In this document: positions 44,803 through 53,927 of the stretch, one piece after another
Position numbering within the stretch: the stretch's first letter is position 1
Layout: each line of letters starts with the position of its first letter
Assembly: GCF_902459585.1 (NCBI RefSeq)
Contig: NZ_CABPSC010000004.1
Coordinates: forward strand, 1 to 64,000
Direction: 5' to 3'
DNA: 64,000 bases
DNA from: Pandoraea nosoerga
Lineage (GTDB): Bacteria; Pseudomonadota; Gammaproteobacteria; Burkholderiales; Burkholderiaceae
Made by a program: the position numbers and the translations under genes
Notes under the pieces: model-generated
What the model was told of the DNA's origin: nothing
Databases searched by the model: none
What the model saw: the letters and a program-made list of their open reading frames with translations, nothing else

Positions 44803-45546
44803 CTACTTCAGCTTGGCCGCACGTTTCTTGGCCTCCGCTGCGGATTCGGTGTCCGGGTACTTGGCCATCAATTCCTGCAACGTTTTTTTCGCTGCCGCAG
44901 TCTGCCCGGATTCCGCCTGGTTGCTGGCAATCGCCAGCATGGCCTCGGCGGCCTTCGGGCTCGTCGGGTACTTCGTCACGATCGCCTGCAGCGTCGCGGT
45001 CGAACCCTTCAGATCCTTGTTGGCGTACTGCGCATTGCCAAGCCAGAACTGCGCTTCGGGTTGATACGGGCTGTCAGGGTACTTGGCTGCGAAGGTCCGG
45101 AATGCCGTTTGCGCCCCCTTGTAGTCACCGTTGCGGAATTTCGTCAGCGCGGCGTCAAAGACGTCTTTTTCGCCCGGCTGGACGGTGCCCGTGACACCGC
45201 CGACGGTCATCTGCTGCGGTTCGAACTTCTTCAGACGACCATCGAGATCGGTGTAGAAGTCCTTTTGACTTTGCTGCAGGTTCGCAAGCTGGTTTTTCAG
45301 ATCTTCGTTCTGGCCGCGCTGGTCGGCCAGATCACGCTGCAACTGCTGGATCTGGTTGTTCAAATCCAGCACGTTGCGCGTGAGCCCCTCGATCCGTTGC
45401 TTGTCCGCATCCAGACGGCTACGGATATCGAGGATCGCTTTGCGCGCCTCGTCGTCGTCGAACAATCCGGCATGCGCGAGCGGGCTCAGCACCGCAGTGC
45501 CGAGCGTCGCCGCGCAAATCAGGTTTTTAAGCAAACGAGACGTCAT
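44803..45546 (-). CDS. cpoB: CpoB (YbgF), Tol-Pal-associated cell-division coordinator
   Basis: A 247-residue periplasmic protein with a signal peptide (ending AHA at about residue 26), a coiled coil (about 30-110, LNNQIQQLQRDLADQRGQNE) for trimerisation and three TPR repeats in the C-terminal 120 residues (AALTKFRNGDYKGAQTAF). CpoB links outer-membrane constriction by Tol-Pal to peptidoglycan synthesis. It is the last gene of the operon, 10 bases after pal, and is followed by a hairpin. Confidence 0.93.
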   Translation of the reverse strand: MTSRLLKNLICAATLGTAVLSPLAHAGLFDDDEARKAILDIRSRLDADKQRIEGLTRNVLDLNNQIQQLQRDLADQRGQNEDLKNQLANLQQSQKDFYTDLDGRLKKFEPQQMTVGGVTGTVQPGEKDVFDAALTKFRNGDYKGAQTAFRTFAAKYPDSPYQPEAQFWLGNAQYANKDLKGSTATLQAIVTKYPTSPKAAEAMLAIASNQAESGQTAAAKKTLQELMAKYPDTESAAEAKKRAAKLK

Positions 45547-45556
45547 GACGATTCAA

Positions 45557-46057
45557 TCAATAAGCCAGATCGACGCGACGATCCTGTGCCCAGGTCGCTT
45601 CGTCGGTGCCGGTGGCCTTTTCCTTGCCGAGCGAAACGGCTTCCATCTGGCTGGCGTTGGCGCCCAGGGCCGTCATGGTCTTCAGGACGGCTTCGGCACG
45701 CTTCTGACCCAGCGCCAGGTTGTACTCGCTCGTACCGCGCGGGTCGGTGTTGCCCTGGAGCAGCACCTTGCGTTGCGAGTACTTGTTCAGGAAGTTGGCG
45801 TGCGCCTGGAGCATCGGCGAGTACTGGCTGTCGACGGCATAGCTGTCGAAGCCGAAGTACACGCTGCGCTTGGCGAGCGGGCCGTTCGGGTTGTTCAGTT
45901 CGGCGGCCGAGGCGTCGACGGGGGTGACGGCGCGCGCGTCGGTCGTGGTCTGACCCTTGTTGGCGTTAGCCTGGTCGTCGAGCTTCACACCCGAGGAGCA
46001 AGCGGCCAGAGCGGCCAGCGAGGAGATGGCGAAGATGCTACGAAGCAGGGAACTCAT
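45557..46057 (-). CDS. pal: Peptidoglycan-associated lipoprotein
   Basis: A 166-residue outer-membrane lipoprotein, lipidated at Cys20 (LAALAAC). The OmpA-like domain binds peptidoglycan through SVYFGFDSYAVD and GNTDPRGTSEYNLALGQKRA. Pal is pulled along the envelope by TolB during division. ATG 46057 is preceded by CGGAGG at a good distance. It sits between tolB and cpoB in the usual order. Confidence 0.96.
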   Translation of the reverse strand: MSSLLRSIFAISSLAALAACSSGVKLDDQANANKGQTTTDARAVTPVDASAAELNNPNGPLAKRSVYFGFDSYAVDSQYSPMLQAHANFLNKYSQRKVLLQGNTDPRGTSEYNLALGQKRAEAVLKTMTALGANASQMEAVSLGKEKATGTDEATWAQDRRVDLAY

Positions 46058-46087
46058 ATGAGCCTCCGATTGATGTTGCTGTTGATG

Positions 46088-47380
46088 TTATTGCATGAAG
46101 GGGCCCCAGGAGGGTTCGCGAACTTCCCCTCCCCGGACCTGAAGAATCTGCCGGGTTTGCCCGTCCACCGAGACTGCCGCGAGAACCTTGCGGCCTCCCG
46201 ACTGCGTTGCATAAAGAATGTATTTGCCGTTCGCGGCGAAACTCGGTGACTCGTCGTGGCCGGTGTCGGTCAGAGCCGTAACATCGCCAGTACTCATATC
46301 CTGCACGCACAGCTTGAATCCGCCACCCTGACGCGAGATGAACGCGAGCAACTTGCCGTCGGGGCTGATTCGCGGGCTGACGTTGTAACTCCCCTTGAAG
46401 GTCACGCGCTGCGCGCCGCCTTCGCCTTCGCCGCCGGCCGGCATCTTGTAGATCTGCGGACCACCGCCACGATCGCTCGTGAAGTAGATCCATTTGCCGT
46501 CCGGGGAATACTGCGGTTCGGTGTCGATCGCGCCGCTGCGCGACAGACGCTTGAGGCCGCCGCCATTGGCGTTGACCTGATAGATCTGGGTGTTGCCATC
46601 GCGCGAGAGCGCCACGGCGAGCTTGCTGCCATCCGGCGACCACGACGGTGCCGAGTTGTTGCCGCGCTCGTTGGCGAGCACCGCGCGCCGGCCCGAGGGC
46701 AGGTCGTGGATGTACACCACCGGCTTGCGCCTCTCGAACGAGACGTAGGCGACCTTCGTGCCGTCCGGCGACCATGCCGGCGAGATGATCGGTTCGCGGC
46801 TGTTGAGCGCCACGCGGGCGTCCTGGCCGTCGGAGTCGGAGATCTGCAACTGGTACGTGTTGCCGGTGTGCAGCACGTAAGACAGGCGCGTGGCGAACAC
46901 GCCGCGATCGCCCAGCAGCTTCTGATAGATGTAGTCGGCGATCTTGTGCGCCGTCAGGCGCAGGTTGGCCGCCGAGGACGTGAGCGCCAGACCGCCCAGG
47001 GGCTGCCCGTTGACGGCGTCGTACAGACGGAAGCTGACCTGGAAGTTGCCGTTGCCGGCCGGTGCGATGGTGCCCGAGACGAATGCGTTGGCGCCCTTGG
47101 CGCGCCATGTGCCGAGATCGACCGAATCGTCCACACCGACCGATGCGCCGCCCGTGTCGATCTGGTTGAAGCGTCCGCTGTTCGTCAGGTCGGCCTTGAC
47201 GACCGAGACGACGTCCGTCGGCGCGGTGCCCTTGAAGTTCGACACGGCAATCGGGTATCGGTTGGTACCGACGCCGTTGATCTCGACGGTAAGCGGGGTC
47301 TGCGCATGGGCGATCGTGCAAGCCGCGGTGAGCCAGGTGGCCACCAGCGCACGCCATGCATATTTACTGGAAATTCGCAT
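46088..47380 (-). CDS. tolB: TolB, periplasmic beta-propeller protein
   Basis: A 430-residue secreted protein with a signal peptide (about residues 1-26, ending AHA), an N-terminal alpha/beta domain and a six-bladed propeller with repeats such as [18 protein letters not shown] and [17 protein letters not shown]. It carries the force from TolA to Pal. The start and length agree with the family. It is separated from tolA by 101 bases, which may hold an internal promoter. Confidence 0.96.
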   Translation of the reverse strand: MRISSKYAWRALVATWLTAACTIAHAQTPLTVEINGVGTNRYPIAVSNFKGTAPTDVVSVVKADLTNSGRFNQIDTGGASVGVDDSVDLGTWRAKGANAFVSGTIAPAGNGNFQVSFRLYDAVNGQPLGGLALTSSAANLRLTAHKIADYIYQKLLGDRGVFATRLSYVLHTGNTYQLQISDSDGQDARVALNSREPIISPAWSPDGTKVAYVSFERRKPVVYIHDLPSGRRAVLANERGNNSAPSWSPDGSKLAVALSRDGNTQIYQVNANGGGLKRLSRSGAIDTEPQYSPDGKWIYFTSDRGGGPQIYKMPAGGEGEGGAQRVTFKGSYNVSPRISPDGKLLAFISRQGGGFKLCVQDMSTGDVTALTDTGHDESPSFAANGKYILYATQSGGRKVLAAVSVDGQTRQILQVRGGEVREPSWGPFMQ

Positions 47381-47481
47381 GCGTTCGATTGGTCAGTTGA
47401 CGCGGTGCAAGAGGCATTTTTACCACATCCGGATGAAAATGGACTCGCATCGCTCGGTTTTCGTTCCCGTTTGGCAACAGC

Positions 47482-48525
47482 TCACCCCTTGGGGCGGAGG
47501 CGGATGTCGAGGTTCGGGGGCGGAGCCTTGCCGTCGACGCCGCGCGGCAAGGGGTCTGATTTCTTGATGGCGGCCATGGCCGCGGCGTCCCAGGCGGGGT
47601 TGCCGCTCGACTTGGTGAGCGTCATCGACAGAATGCTGCCGTCCGGGGCGATGCGCACCGCGACGATCGCCAGCGGATTACCGGTGGTGTCGCCGGCGTA
47701 GGCGATATTCGGCATGACCTTGGCGCGCACGCGCTCGGCGTAGCCGGCCGTCGACGTGCCGCCGCCGCCTGCGCCCGTGCCGCCCGCTTGCGTGCCCAGA
47801 CCGTTGCCGTTGGCGCCCGGCGTGCCGTTGGCCATGCCGCGCAGCGCGGCCAGACGTTCGTTGCGCGCGGCCTCGGCCGCCTTTTGCGCCGCCGCCTGTT
47901 GCGCGGCCTTGGCCTTGGCTGCCTTCTCTTCGGCGGCCTTCTTCTCGGCGTCGGCCTTCTTCTCGGCGTCGGCCTTCTTCTCGGCGTCGGCCTTCTTCTG
48001 CGCCTCGGCCAGTTGCTGCTGCTTGAGCTCGTCGGCCTTCTTCTGTTCGGCGAGCTTCTGCTGGCGCGCCGCCTCGTCCGCCGCTTTCTTGCGGGCGAGC
48101 TCGGCGGCGGCCTGCTGTTCGGCCAGCTGCTTTTGCCTGAGCGCTTCCTGGCGCGCTTTTTCTTTTTGCCGCTCGGCCTCGAGCAGGCGCGCCTGTTCGG
48201 CCGCTTCCTGCTCCTGCTTGCGTTTTTTCTGCTGCAGCGCGATGTCGGCGTCCTCTTCGGGGCGCGGCGCCGGCACGGCAACGGCCGGAGGTGCGGGCGT
48301 CGGCGGCGGCGTTACGACCTGCGGTGTGGGCTGCGCGAGCTCTTCCGGCGTCCATAATTCGGCTTCGGAGCCGGCGGGGGAACTGTTCTGCCAGCGCATG
48401 CCATAGAAGAGCAGCGCGAATAGCAGCGCGTGCATGAGCAGCGCGAGAAGAAATGCCCGCCCCGTGCCGCGCTCATCCTTGCGCGGACCGATGGGACGGT
48501 CGGAACGGCCTACGGTGGTGCTCAT
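47482..48525 (-). CDS. tolA: TolA, energy-transducing envelope protein
   Basis: A 347-residue protein with one N-terminal membrane helix (AFLLALLMHALLFALLFYG), a Pro-rich stretch, a long Ala/Lys/Glu helical domain (about residues 95-225) and the C-terminal TonB-like domain. The helical part includes three exact KKADAE-type hexapeptides encoded by an 18-bp tandem repeat. It spans the periplasm and couples TolQR proton flow to TolB-Pal. The start overlaps the tolR stop by four bases. Confidence 0.94.
   Translation of the reverse strand: MSTTVGRSDRPIGPRKDERGTGRAFLLALLMHALLFALLFYGMRWQNSSPAGSEAELWTPEELAQPTPQVVTPPPTPAPPAVAVPAPRPEEDADIALQQKKRKQEQEAAEQARLLEAERQKEKARQEALRQKQLAEQQAAAELARKKAADEAARQQKLAEQKKADELKQQQLAEAQKKADAEKKADAEKKADAEKKAAEEKAAKAKAAQQAAAQKAAEAARNERLAALRGMANGTPGANGNGLGTQAGGTGAGGGGTSTAGYAERVRAKVMPNIAYAGDTTGNPLAIVAVRIAPDGSILSMTLTKSSGNPAWDAAAMAAIKKSDPLPRGVDGKAPPPNLDIRLRPKG
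47945..47998. repeat. 18-bp tandem repeat in tolA (3 copies)
   Basis: Three exact copies of TCGGCGTCGGCCTTCTTC lie in the helical-domain part of tolA, each coding for six residues. The copy number could vary between strains and change the rod length without breaking the frame. Confidence 0.92.
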
Positions 48526-48956
48526 TTCTGCTTGACGAGCAGGCCCACACGCTTGACGCCTTGGGCCTTGAGATCGGACATCACGTTCATGACGCTTTCA
48601 TAGCGCACCGACTTGTCGGCGGCGATGACGACCGGCTGGTCCGGATTGGCCGCCTGGCGGCCTTGCAGGAAGCCGGTCAGGTCGCCGGCGCTCATGCGCT
48701 GCTCGATGGTGTTCTGACCATCCTTGTAGCGCACGAGCATGCGATTGTCCGCTTCGATGTTGACGACCACCGGCGGCGTCTGCTGCTGTGGGCTCGCGTT
48801 GGCGACGCTCGGCAGATTGACGATCGACGGCGCCACCAGCGGGGCGGCCACCATGAAGATGACGAGCAGCACCAGCATCACGTCGATGTAGGGCACGACG
48901 TTGATGTCCGCCATGGCGCGACGGCCGCGGCGAGCGTTGCGCATAGAACCTGCCAT
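48522..48956 (-). CDS. tolR: TolR, proton-channel subunit
   Basis: A 144-residue membrane protein with one helix (DINVVPYIDVMLVLLVIFMV) whose Asp is the probable proton-carrying residue, and a periplasmic dimerisation domain. It pairs with TolQ to power TolA. Its stop overlaps the tolA start and it begins 21 bases after tolQ. Length and order are normal. Confidence 0.95.
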   Translation of the reverse strand: MAGSMRNARRGRRAMADINVVPYIDVMLVLLVIFMVAAPLVAPSIVNLPSVANASPQQQTPPVVVNIEADNRMLVRYKDGQNTIEQRMSAGDLTGFLQGRQAANPDQPVVIAADKSVRYESVMNVMSDLKAQGVKRVGLLVKQK

Positions 48957-48977
48957 GTCTCGGCGCTCCCGGAGTGC

Positions 48978-49652
48978 TTAGTGAATCTGCCGTTGCAGGA
49001 TGTTGGAGAATTCTTCGATGAAGCTCTCGAAGCGGATCGACAGCCGGTCGATGTCGGTAGCGAAGCGGTTGTAGGCGACCACGGCGGGGATCGCGGCGAA
49101 CAGACCGATGGCCGTGGCCACCAGCGCCTCCGCGATGCCCGGTGCCACGTTGGCGAGCGTGGCTTGCTGGACGTTCGACAGGCCGCGGAATGCGTTCATG
49201 ATACCCCACACGGTCCCGAACAGGCCAATGTACGGGCTGACCGAACCGACCGACGCGAGGAACGGCAGGTTGGCCTCGAGCGAGTCCATTTCACGTTGAT
49301 AGCAAGCTCGCATGGCACGGCGCGCGCCGTCGAGGATCGCGTGCGGATCGCTCAGGCCCTTCTCGCTCGCCTTGATGTATTCGCGCATGCCCGATTCGAA
49401 GATTCGTTCCAGCGCGCCGGTCTGATGGCGGTTGTTCAGCGCGCTTTGATAAAGCGCCTGCAGATCGCCGCCGGACCAGAAATCGCGCTCGAAGCGCTCC
49501 GTCTGGGTGCGGGCGCGGCGCACCGCAAAGATCTTGCGGAAGATGTGCGTCCACGACAGCAGCGAGAGCAGCAGCAGCAGGCCCATGACGGCCTGGGCAA
49601 GCACGCTGGCATGCATGACCAGCGAAATGATGGAAAGGTCTTGATCGGGCAT
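48978..49652 (-). CDS. tolQ: TolQ, proton-channel subunit
   Basis: A 224-residue membrane protein with three helices (ASVLAQAVMGLLLLLSLLSW near residue 20, then VGSVSPYIGLFGTVWGIMNA and IAEALVATAIGLFAAIPAVV). It is the ExbB/MotA-like pentamer partner of TolR. It lies 39 bases after ybgC in the operon. Confidence 0.96.
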   Translation of the reverse strand: MPDQDLSIISLVMHASVLAQAVMGLLLLLSLLSWTHIFRKIFAVRRARTQTERFERDFWSGGDLQALYQSALNNRHQTGALERIFESGMREYIKASEKGLSDPHAILDGARRAMRACYQREMDSLEANLPFLASVGSVSPYIGLFGTVWGIMNAFRGLSNVQQATLANVAPGIAEALVATAIGLFAAIPAVVAYNRFATDIDRLSIRFESFIEEFSNILQRQIH

Positions 49653-49691
49653 GGTGTGGTGATTGACTGACCGGAATGCTTGTTCTTGGAA

Positions 49692-50144
49692 TCAGGCGTT
49701 CGCCGCGGCATTGGCCGTTGTCGCCGCCGACTGCATGGCAAGGCGCACGTGCGCCGGAATCTTTCCAGGGCGCAGCGTGCGGGCGGCTACGCAGCCGATT
49801 TTGATGGTGCCGCGCGCCAACAGTTCGCTGGTGCCGTCCGGCGCGTGACGCCAGGCTTCCTGGTGAAAGTCCACCGAAGCCCCGCCAACGCGGTCGATGC
49901 GGCTTCGGATGTCGAGAAGATCGTCGAGCCGGGCGGGGCTCAGGTAGTCGAGGGCAGTGGCGCGCACGATGAAGATCATGCCGGTATGGCGGGCCAGTTC
50001 GTATTGCTCGATACCAAGCGAACGGAGCCACTCGGTGCGGGCCCGTTCAAAGAATTTTAAGTAGTTGGCGTAGAAGACGACGCCTCCGGCGTCCGTGTCC
50101 TCGTAGTAAACGCGAATTGACCAACTGGTATCAAAATCAGCCAT
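49692..50144 (-). CDS. ybgC: YbgC acyl-CoA thioesterase
   Basis: A 150-residue hotdog-fold thioesterase with the active-site region YYEDTDAGGVVFYANYLKFF containing the catalytic Asp. It hydrolyses short- or medium-chain acyl-CoA and in other bacteria interacts with phospholipid synthesis. It heads the operon ybgC-tolQRAB-pal-cpoB. ATG 50144 begins the conserved N-terminus; in-frame codons back to 50174 are not conserved. Confidence 0.94.
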   Translation of the reverse strand: MADFDTSWSIRVYYEDTDAGGVVFYANYLKFFERARTEWLRSLGIEQYELARHTGMIFIVRATALDYLSPARLDDLLDIRSRIDRVGGASVDFHQEAWRHAPDGTSELLARGTIKIGCVAARTLRPGKIPAHVRLAMQSAATTANAAANA

Positions 50145-50305
50145 GCCGCGCATTGTATCGGAACCGGGCAACAACGCCAGTCACGGAAACACAATTTTTC
50201 AAACCTCGGCAACGATCGAGCGCTTACGGTGTGTTTTTGATGGCGAGAGGGTGCACCAAATTGGGGCAAACGGGCGGCAATGCCCCGTGTGACGGGCGAC
50301 GGCGC

Positions 50306-50335
50306 TGGCGTGGGCGCGTCGCCCGTCTCTATAAT
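50306..50335 (+). promoter_or_regulatory. Candidate promoter with TATAAT
   Basis: A perfect -10 hexamer TATAAT at 50330-50335 with a weak -35 TGGCGT at 50306-50311, spacing 18 bases. It would serve the hydroxyacid dehydrogenase gene with a leader of about 100 bases. Confidence 0.5.
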
Positions 50336-50441
50336 GACGGCTCGCAAGCCCCCTGAAATTCCCATGCGACCCGGGCGCGCACGCCTGTTCGCGCGCGCCT
50401 TTCGGTCCTCACCAAGCGAAACCACCTGCGAGGCCCTCGAA

Positions 50442-51350
50442 TTGACTTCCCCCACTTCCCCGACTCCTGCTTTGCGTGTCGCCTTCCTCGGCCTGGGCGT
50501 AATGGGCTATCCCATGGCCGGCCACCTGCTGCGCGCCGGCCACACGGTCACGGTCTATAACCGGACCGCCGCGAAGGCGCAGCAATGGGTCAAGGAGTAC
50601 GGCGGCGCCTGCGCGGCCACTCCGGCCGCGGCGGTCCGCGACGCCGACATCGTGGCCGCCTGCGTCGGCAACGACAACGACCTGCGCAGTATCGTGCTCG
50701 GCGAGCAGGGCGCCTTCGCCGGCATGAAGGCCGACGCGGTCTTCGTCGACCACACCACGGCCTCGGCGGACGTGGCGCGCGAACTCTACGCCGCCGCGCG
50801 CGAGAAGGGGCTGCACTTCGTCGACGCCCCTGTCTCGGGCGGCGAAGCCGGCGCCAGGAACGGCGTGCTCACCATCATGTGCGGCGGCGACGCGCCGGCA
50901 TTCGAGCGCGTCGCCCCCACGCTGGGCGCCTATGGGCGCGCCGTGACGCGCATCGGCGAGGCCGGCGCCGGCCAACTCGCCAAGATGGTCAATCAGATCT
51001 GCATCGCGGGGCTCGTGCAGGGGTTGTCCGAAGCGATCAACTTCGGGCAGCGCGCCGGCCTCGACATGCCGCTGGTGCTCGACGTGATCAACAAGGGCGC
51101 TGCGGCGAGCTGGCAGATGGACAACCGCGGTCAGACGATGATCGACGGCAAGTTCGACTTCGGCTTTGCGGTCGACTGGATGCGCAAGGACCTCGGCCTG
51201 TGTCTGGCCGAAGCCCAGCGTAACGGCGTGTCGCTGCCGGTGACGGCACTGGTCGATCAGTTCTACGGCGAGGTCCAGGCGCTGGGCGGCTCGCGCTGGG
51301 ATACGTCGAGCCTGATCCATCGTCTGCGCGTGCTCTGCGGCAAGGCCTGA
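50442..51350 (+). CDS. Beta-hydroxyacid dehydrogenase (3-hydroxyisobutyrate dehydrogenase family)
   Basis: A 302-residue NAD(P)-dependent enzyme. The Rossmann motif is VAFLGLGVMGYPMAGHLLRA, followed by the substrate signature FVDAPVSGGEAGARNG and the catalytic lysine in QLAKMVNQICIAG. It may act on 3-hydroxyisobutyrate, tartronate semialdehyde or a related acid. The frame is open to 50280; I choose TTG 50442 because it leaves about ten residues before the first strand, as usual, and GAGG precedes it. It stands alone before the IclR gene. Confidence 0.87.
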   Translation: MTSPTSPTPALRVAFLGLGVMGYPMAGHLLRAGHTVTVYNRTAAKAQQWVKEYGGACAATPAAAVRDADIVAACVGNDNDLRSIVLGEQGAFAGMKADAVFVDHTTASADVARELYAAAREKGLHFVDAPVSGGEAGARNGVLTIMCGGDAPAFERVAPTLGAYGRAVTRIGEAGAGQLAKMVNQICIAGLVQGLSEAINFGQRAGLDMPLVLDVINKGAAASWQMDNRGQTMIDGKFDFGFAVDWMRKDLGLCLAEAQRNGVSLPVTALVDQFYGEVQALGGSRWDTSSLIHRLRVLCGKA

Positions 51351-51640
51351 CGCGCGCCGGTCCGGCGTCCGGCCGTCGGCGGGCGTCGGCGGGCGTTGGA
51401 TACGTTTTGGATATCGGGGAAACCCCGGGGATAGCACGCATCGTCAGGGTTTGGCAATTGGCACTAGAATTCGGAAAACGGGACGTCGCGGCGCGACGGC
51501 ACGGCGGTACGTTGACGTAGCAGCGCGGGAGCGGGCTGGAGCGGTGGCGTTCGAAGTGCCCGAGAATGCCTGGGCCAAGGGAGACCGCCGCGAGCGATAA
51601 CGACCTAGAAGACAACTCGACCCCGATATCCGACACCGAC

Positions 51641-52399
51641 ATGAGTAATCAGTCGAACGCCGCGGCCGTCCGCGCATTTCGCATTCTCGAAATCCTCAGC
51701 GCCGCGGGCGCCCCGATGACACTGGCGCAGATCGTGGCCGCCATCGGTCTGCCCAAGCAGACCGTCCATCGCATTCTCAAGCAGCTCGAAGCCGCGTGGC
51801 TGGTGACGCGCCAGGCGGGCAGCCGTCACTACGAGCCGTCGTCGCGCGTGCGGGCCATGGCCGTCAACGCGCTCATGCACGCCGGGCCCGCGGCCGCGCG
51901 CCACGCGATTTTGCAGCAACTCGTCGACAAGCTCGGCGAGACGTGCAACCTGTCGATGCTCTCGGGCGACGACCTCGTCTACCTGGACCGTGTGGAGACC
52001 GAATGGTCGCGCCAGCTCAAGCTCTCGCCGGGCTCACGCGTGCCGCTGCATTGCACGGCGAGCGGCAAGCTGCTGCTGGCGTACCTGCCGCGCGCGCGTC
52101 GAGAAAAGCTCATTGCGCACCTGCCGCTGCGCCCGCGTGCGGAGAACACGATCACCGATCTCGAAGATCTTCGCAACGAGCTGGCAGACACTCGCAAGCG
52201 CCGCATCGGGACCAACAACGAAGAGCACGTGCCGGGCATGATCGCCGTGGCCGTGCCGGTGATGCTCGATCGCAACCGTGCATGCGCGGCCATCGCCGTA
52301 CAGGCGAGCGCGCAGCACACCACGCTCGAAAAGCTCATGACGTATCTTCCCGACCTTCAGGAAGCGGCCGAGACCATGGCGGCAACGTTCAACGAGTAA
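51641..52399 (+). CDS. IclR-family transcriptional regulator
   Basis: A 252-residue regulator with an N-terminal winged helix (LAQIVAAIGLPKQTVHRILK) and a C-terminal ligand domain (PLHCTASGKLLLAYLP). IclR proteins respond to organic acids, so the hydroxyacid dehydrogenase 290 bases upstream is a plausible target. ATG 51641 matches the family N-terminus. In the gap TTGGATA occurs twice close together near 51400, and TAGAAT (51465-51470) could be a -10 element. Confidence 0.92.
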   Translation: MSNQSNAAAVRAFRILEILSAAGAPMTLAQIVAAIGLPKQTVHRILKQLEAAWLVTRQAGSRHYEPSSRVRAMAVNALMHAGPAAARHAILQQLVDKLGETCNLSMLSGDDLVYLDRVETEWSRQLKLSPGSRVPLHCTASGKLLLAYLPRARREKLIAHLPLRPRAENTITDLEDLRNELADTRKRRIGTNNEEHVPGMIAVAVPVMLDRNRACAAIAVQASAQHTTLEKLMTYLPDLQEAAETMAATFNE

Positions 52400-52405
52400 G
52401 GCGCG

Positions 52406-52420
52406 CGGCGCTCCGCGCCG
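52406..52420. terminator. Short hairpin between convergent genes
   Basis: CGGCGC-TCC-GCGCCG directly after the IclR stop, between two convergent genes. No T tract is present, so its terminator role is uncertain. Confidence 0.35.
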
Positions 52421-52505
52421 AAGGGCTCGCCGAGCGCGACGGGCAAATCCCGAAGGGGCAACCAAAGGACAACCGGCGGACGAAGGCTGGCGAACGTGCG
52501 CCGCG

Positions 52506-53144
52506 TCACTGCGCCCGCGCTGCGCTGGCGGCCGTGGCCGGGATGGCCGGGATGGCCGGGCTTGCCGGATTTGCCGGACTCGCCGCCGGCGCGGCCGCGG
52601 AGGCCGCAGAGGCCGCAGAGGCCGAAGCGCCGAGCACCCTGGCCAGTTGCCGGGCGCCTTGCGCCGATTCGGCGCGCATGCGCGGACCGACGAAGAGCGG
52701 GTCGAGTATCAGGAACAGCAGATTCGGCGTGCGATAGATAAAGTCGCGCTCGAAGCGCGTGCCGGAGCCGTCGGGCGTCAGCGTGTAACGCACTTGTGCC
52801 GAGGGGCGCCGATTGACTTCTGCCTCGGCCCGCCAGGTCAGCGGCGGCTTCGCTTCGATCACTCGCCAATGGAGGATGCCGTGCCGGCCGGCGAGGCGGA
52901 ATTCCTCGGCCACCTCGTCGCCGAGCGCGAGCGGGCGGTCCGTCGTGCCTTGCACCGCGAGCGATGCCGGATGCCAGGCCGGCCAGTTCGCGGGCGTCGT
53001 CACATAGTCGTAGACCGCCTGCGGCGGCGCGCGCAGCGTCACCACGGTGACGACATGCGTCTGGCGCTCGAACGGCAGTGGCAGCAGCGAGAGCAGGGCC
53101 ATCACCGCCACCGCCCCGAGGACGAACAGGAAGGCGCGCTTCAT
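52506..53144 (-). CDS. SRPBCC-family membrane-anchored protein
   Basis: About 212 residues. An N-terminal helix (KRAFLFVLGAVAVMALLSLL) precedes a START/polyketide-cyclase-like fold (YDYVTTPANWPAWHPASLAV, GTRFERDFIYRTPN) that could bind a lipid or other hydrophobic ligand. The last 40 residues are Ala/Pro/Ser-rich and encoded by 9-bp tandem repeats. ATG 53144 is preferred; the in-frame ATG 53186 would overlap the previous gene by 32 bases. It is probably co-transcribed with the two-ACT protein. Confidence 0.78.
   Translation of the reverse strand: MKRAFLFVLGAVAVMALLSLLPLPFERQTHVVTVVTLRAPPQAVYDYVTTPANWPAWHPASLAVQGTTDRPLALGDEVAEEFRLAGRHGILHWRVIEAKPPLTWRAEAEVNRRPSAQVRYTLTPDGSGTRFERDFIYRTPNLLFLILDPLFVGPRMRAESAQGARQLARVLGASASAASAASAAAPAASPANPASPAIPAIPATAASAARAQ
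52534..52629. repeat. 9-bp degenerate tandem arrays in the SRPBCC gene tail
   Basis: Units such as ATGGCCGGG (52543-52560) run on to CTTGCCGGA and TTTGCCGGA, and a second array of GAGGCCGCA units follows to about 52629. On the coding (minus) strand they give the Ala/Pro-rich tail. All units are in frame. Confidence 0.75.
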
Positions 53145-53154
53145 CGGTGCGCGC

Positions 53155-53685
53155 TCACGCACCGGCAGGCGAATCGAGTTCGACATCGACCATGAGGTCG
53201 TCGGCCAGGCTCTCCAGAACGTCGCGCAGCGCCTCGGTCGTCACGCTCGCCGGCACGCGAAGCCGCGCCGTGGCGCGAAACAGCGTGCCTCCCGACATCG
53301 ACCCCTCGACGCACTCGGTCGCGAGCTCGTCGATGCTCACGCCGCGCGAGAAAAGCACATGCGAGATTTCCTTGACGATGCCCGGATGGTCCTGCCCCAC
53401 CAGATCGAGTTGCAGCGTGCGCGCGGCGGGGTCTTCGGCGGCGCTTTGCGCGTGCGTGACGGCGATGCGCAGGCCGTGTGTCTGCAGCGCATGCAGCGCC
53501 TTCGTGAGCGGCTCGGCCTGATCGTCGGGAACCTGCAGATGGATGATGCCGGCGAACTGGCCGGCCAGATTGGCGAGACGGCTCTCGAGCCAGTTGGCGC
53601 CTGCGGCGGTGGCGCGATCGGCGATCGCGTTGACCAGCCCCGGACGGTCCGGGCCGATCACGTTCAGAATCAGGGACGTCGTCAT
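53155..53685 (-). CDS. Two-ACT-domain protein, GcvR-like
   Basis: A 176-residue protein made of two ACT domains (LILNVIGPDRPGLVNAIADR and LQLDLVGQDHPGIVKEISHV). This architecture is that of GcvR, which controls glycine cleavage in E. coli by binding GcvA, and of several other amino-acid sensors. ATG 53685 is preceded by GGAG. The open frame upstream through the repeat region is not coding. No glycine-cleavage gene is adjacent. Confidence 0.87.
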   Translation of the reverse strand: MTTSLILNVIGPDRPGLVNAIADRATAAGANWLESRLANLAGQFAGIIHLQVPDDQAEPLTKALHALQTHGLRIAVTHAQSAAEDPAARTLQLDLVGQDHPGIVKEISHVLFSRGVSIDELATECVEGSMSGGTLFRATARLRVPASVTTEALRDVLESLADDLMVDVELDSPAGA

Positions 53686-53835
53686 CACAGGCTCCATCGA
53701 CACTGAGGGGCAAGAGGCGGCGCAGGCGACACGCCGGGCCCGCGTGTTCATGCAATGGACCGTGGCGCGCATCAGGCTCAAGTGTAGTGCAATCGCGGGG
53801 GCCGCCGCTACGGCCGGGGCCGGACGTGCCTGGCA

Positions 53836-53916
53836 CTGAGCGCACTGAGCGCACCGAGGGCACCGAGGGCACCGAGGGCGCAGAGGGCGACGAGAGCGAT
53901 GAGAGCGATCAGGGCA
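53836..53916. repeat. 9-bp imperfect tandem repeat (9 copies)
   Basis: Nine units, from CTGAGCGCA through CCGAGGGCA to ATGAGAGCG, are placed head to tail in the gap between the phosphoribosyltransferase and two-ACT genes. The drift along the array suggests old expansions with local decay. Confidence 0.85.
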
Positions 53917-53927
53917 GTCGGTGGCGA

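Noticed and set aside
53836-53916. CRISPR-like array
   Set aside because: Units are 9 bp, contiguous and without spacers; no cas genes occur in the window.
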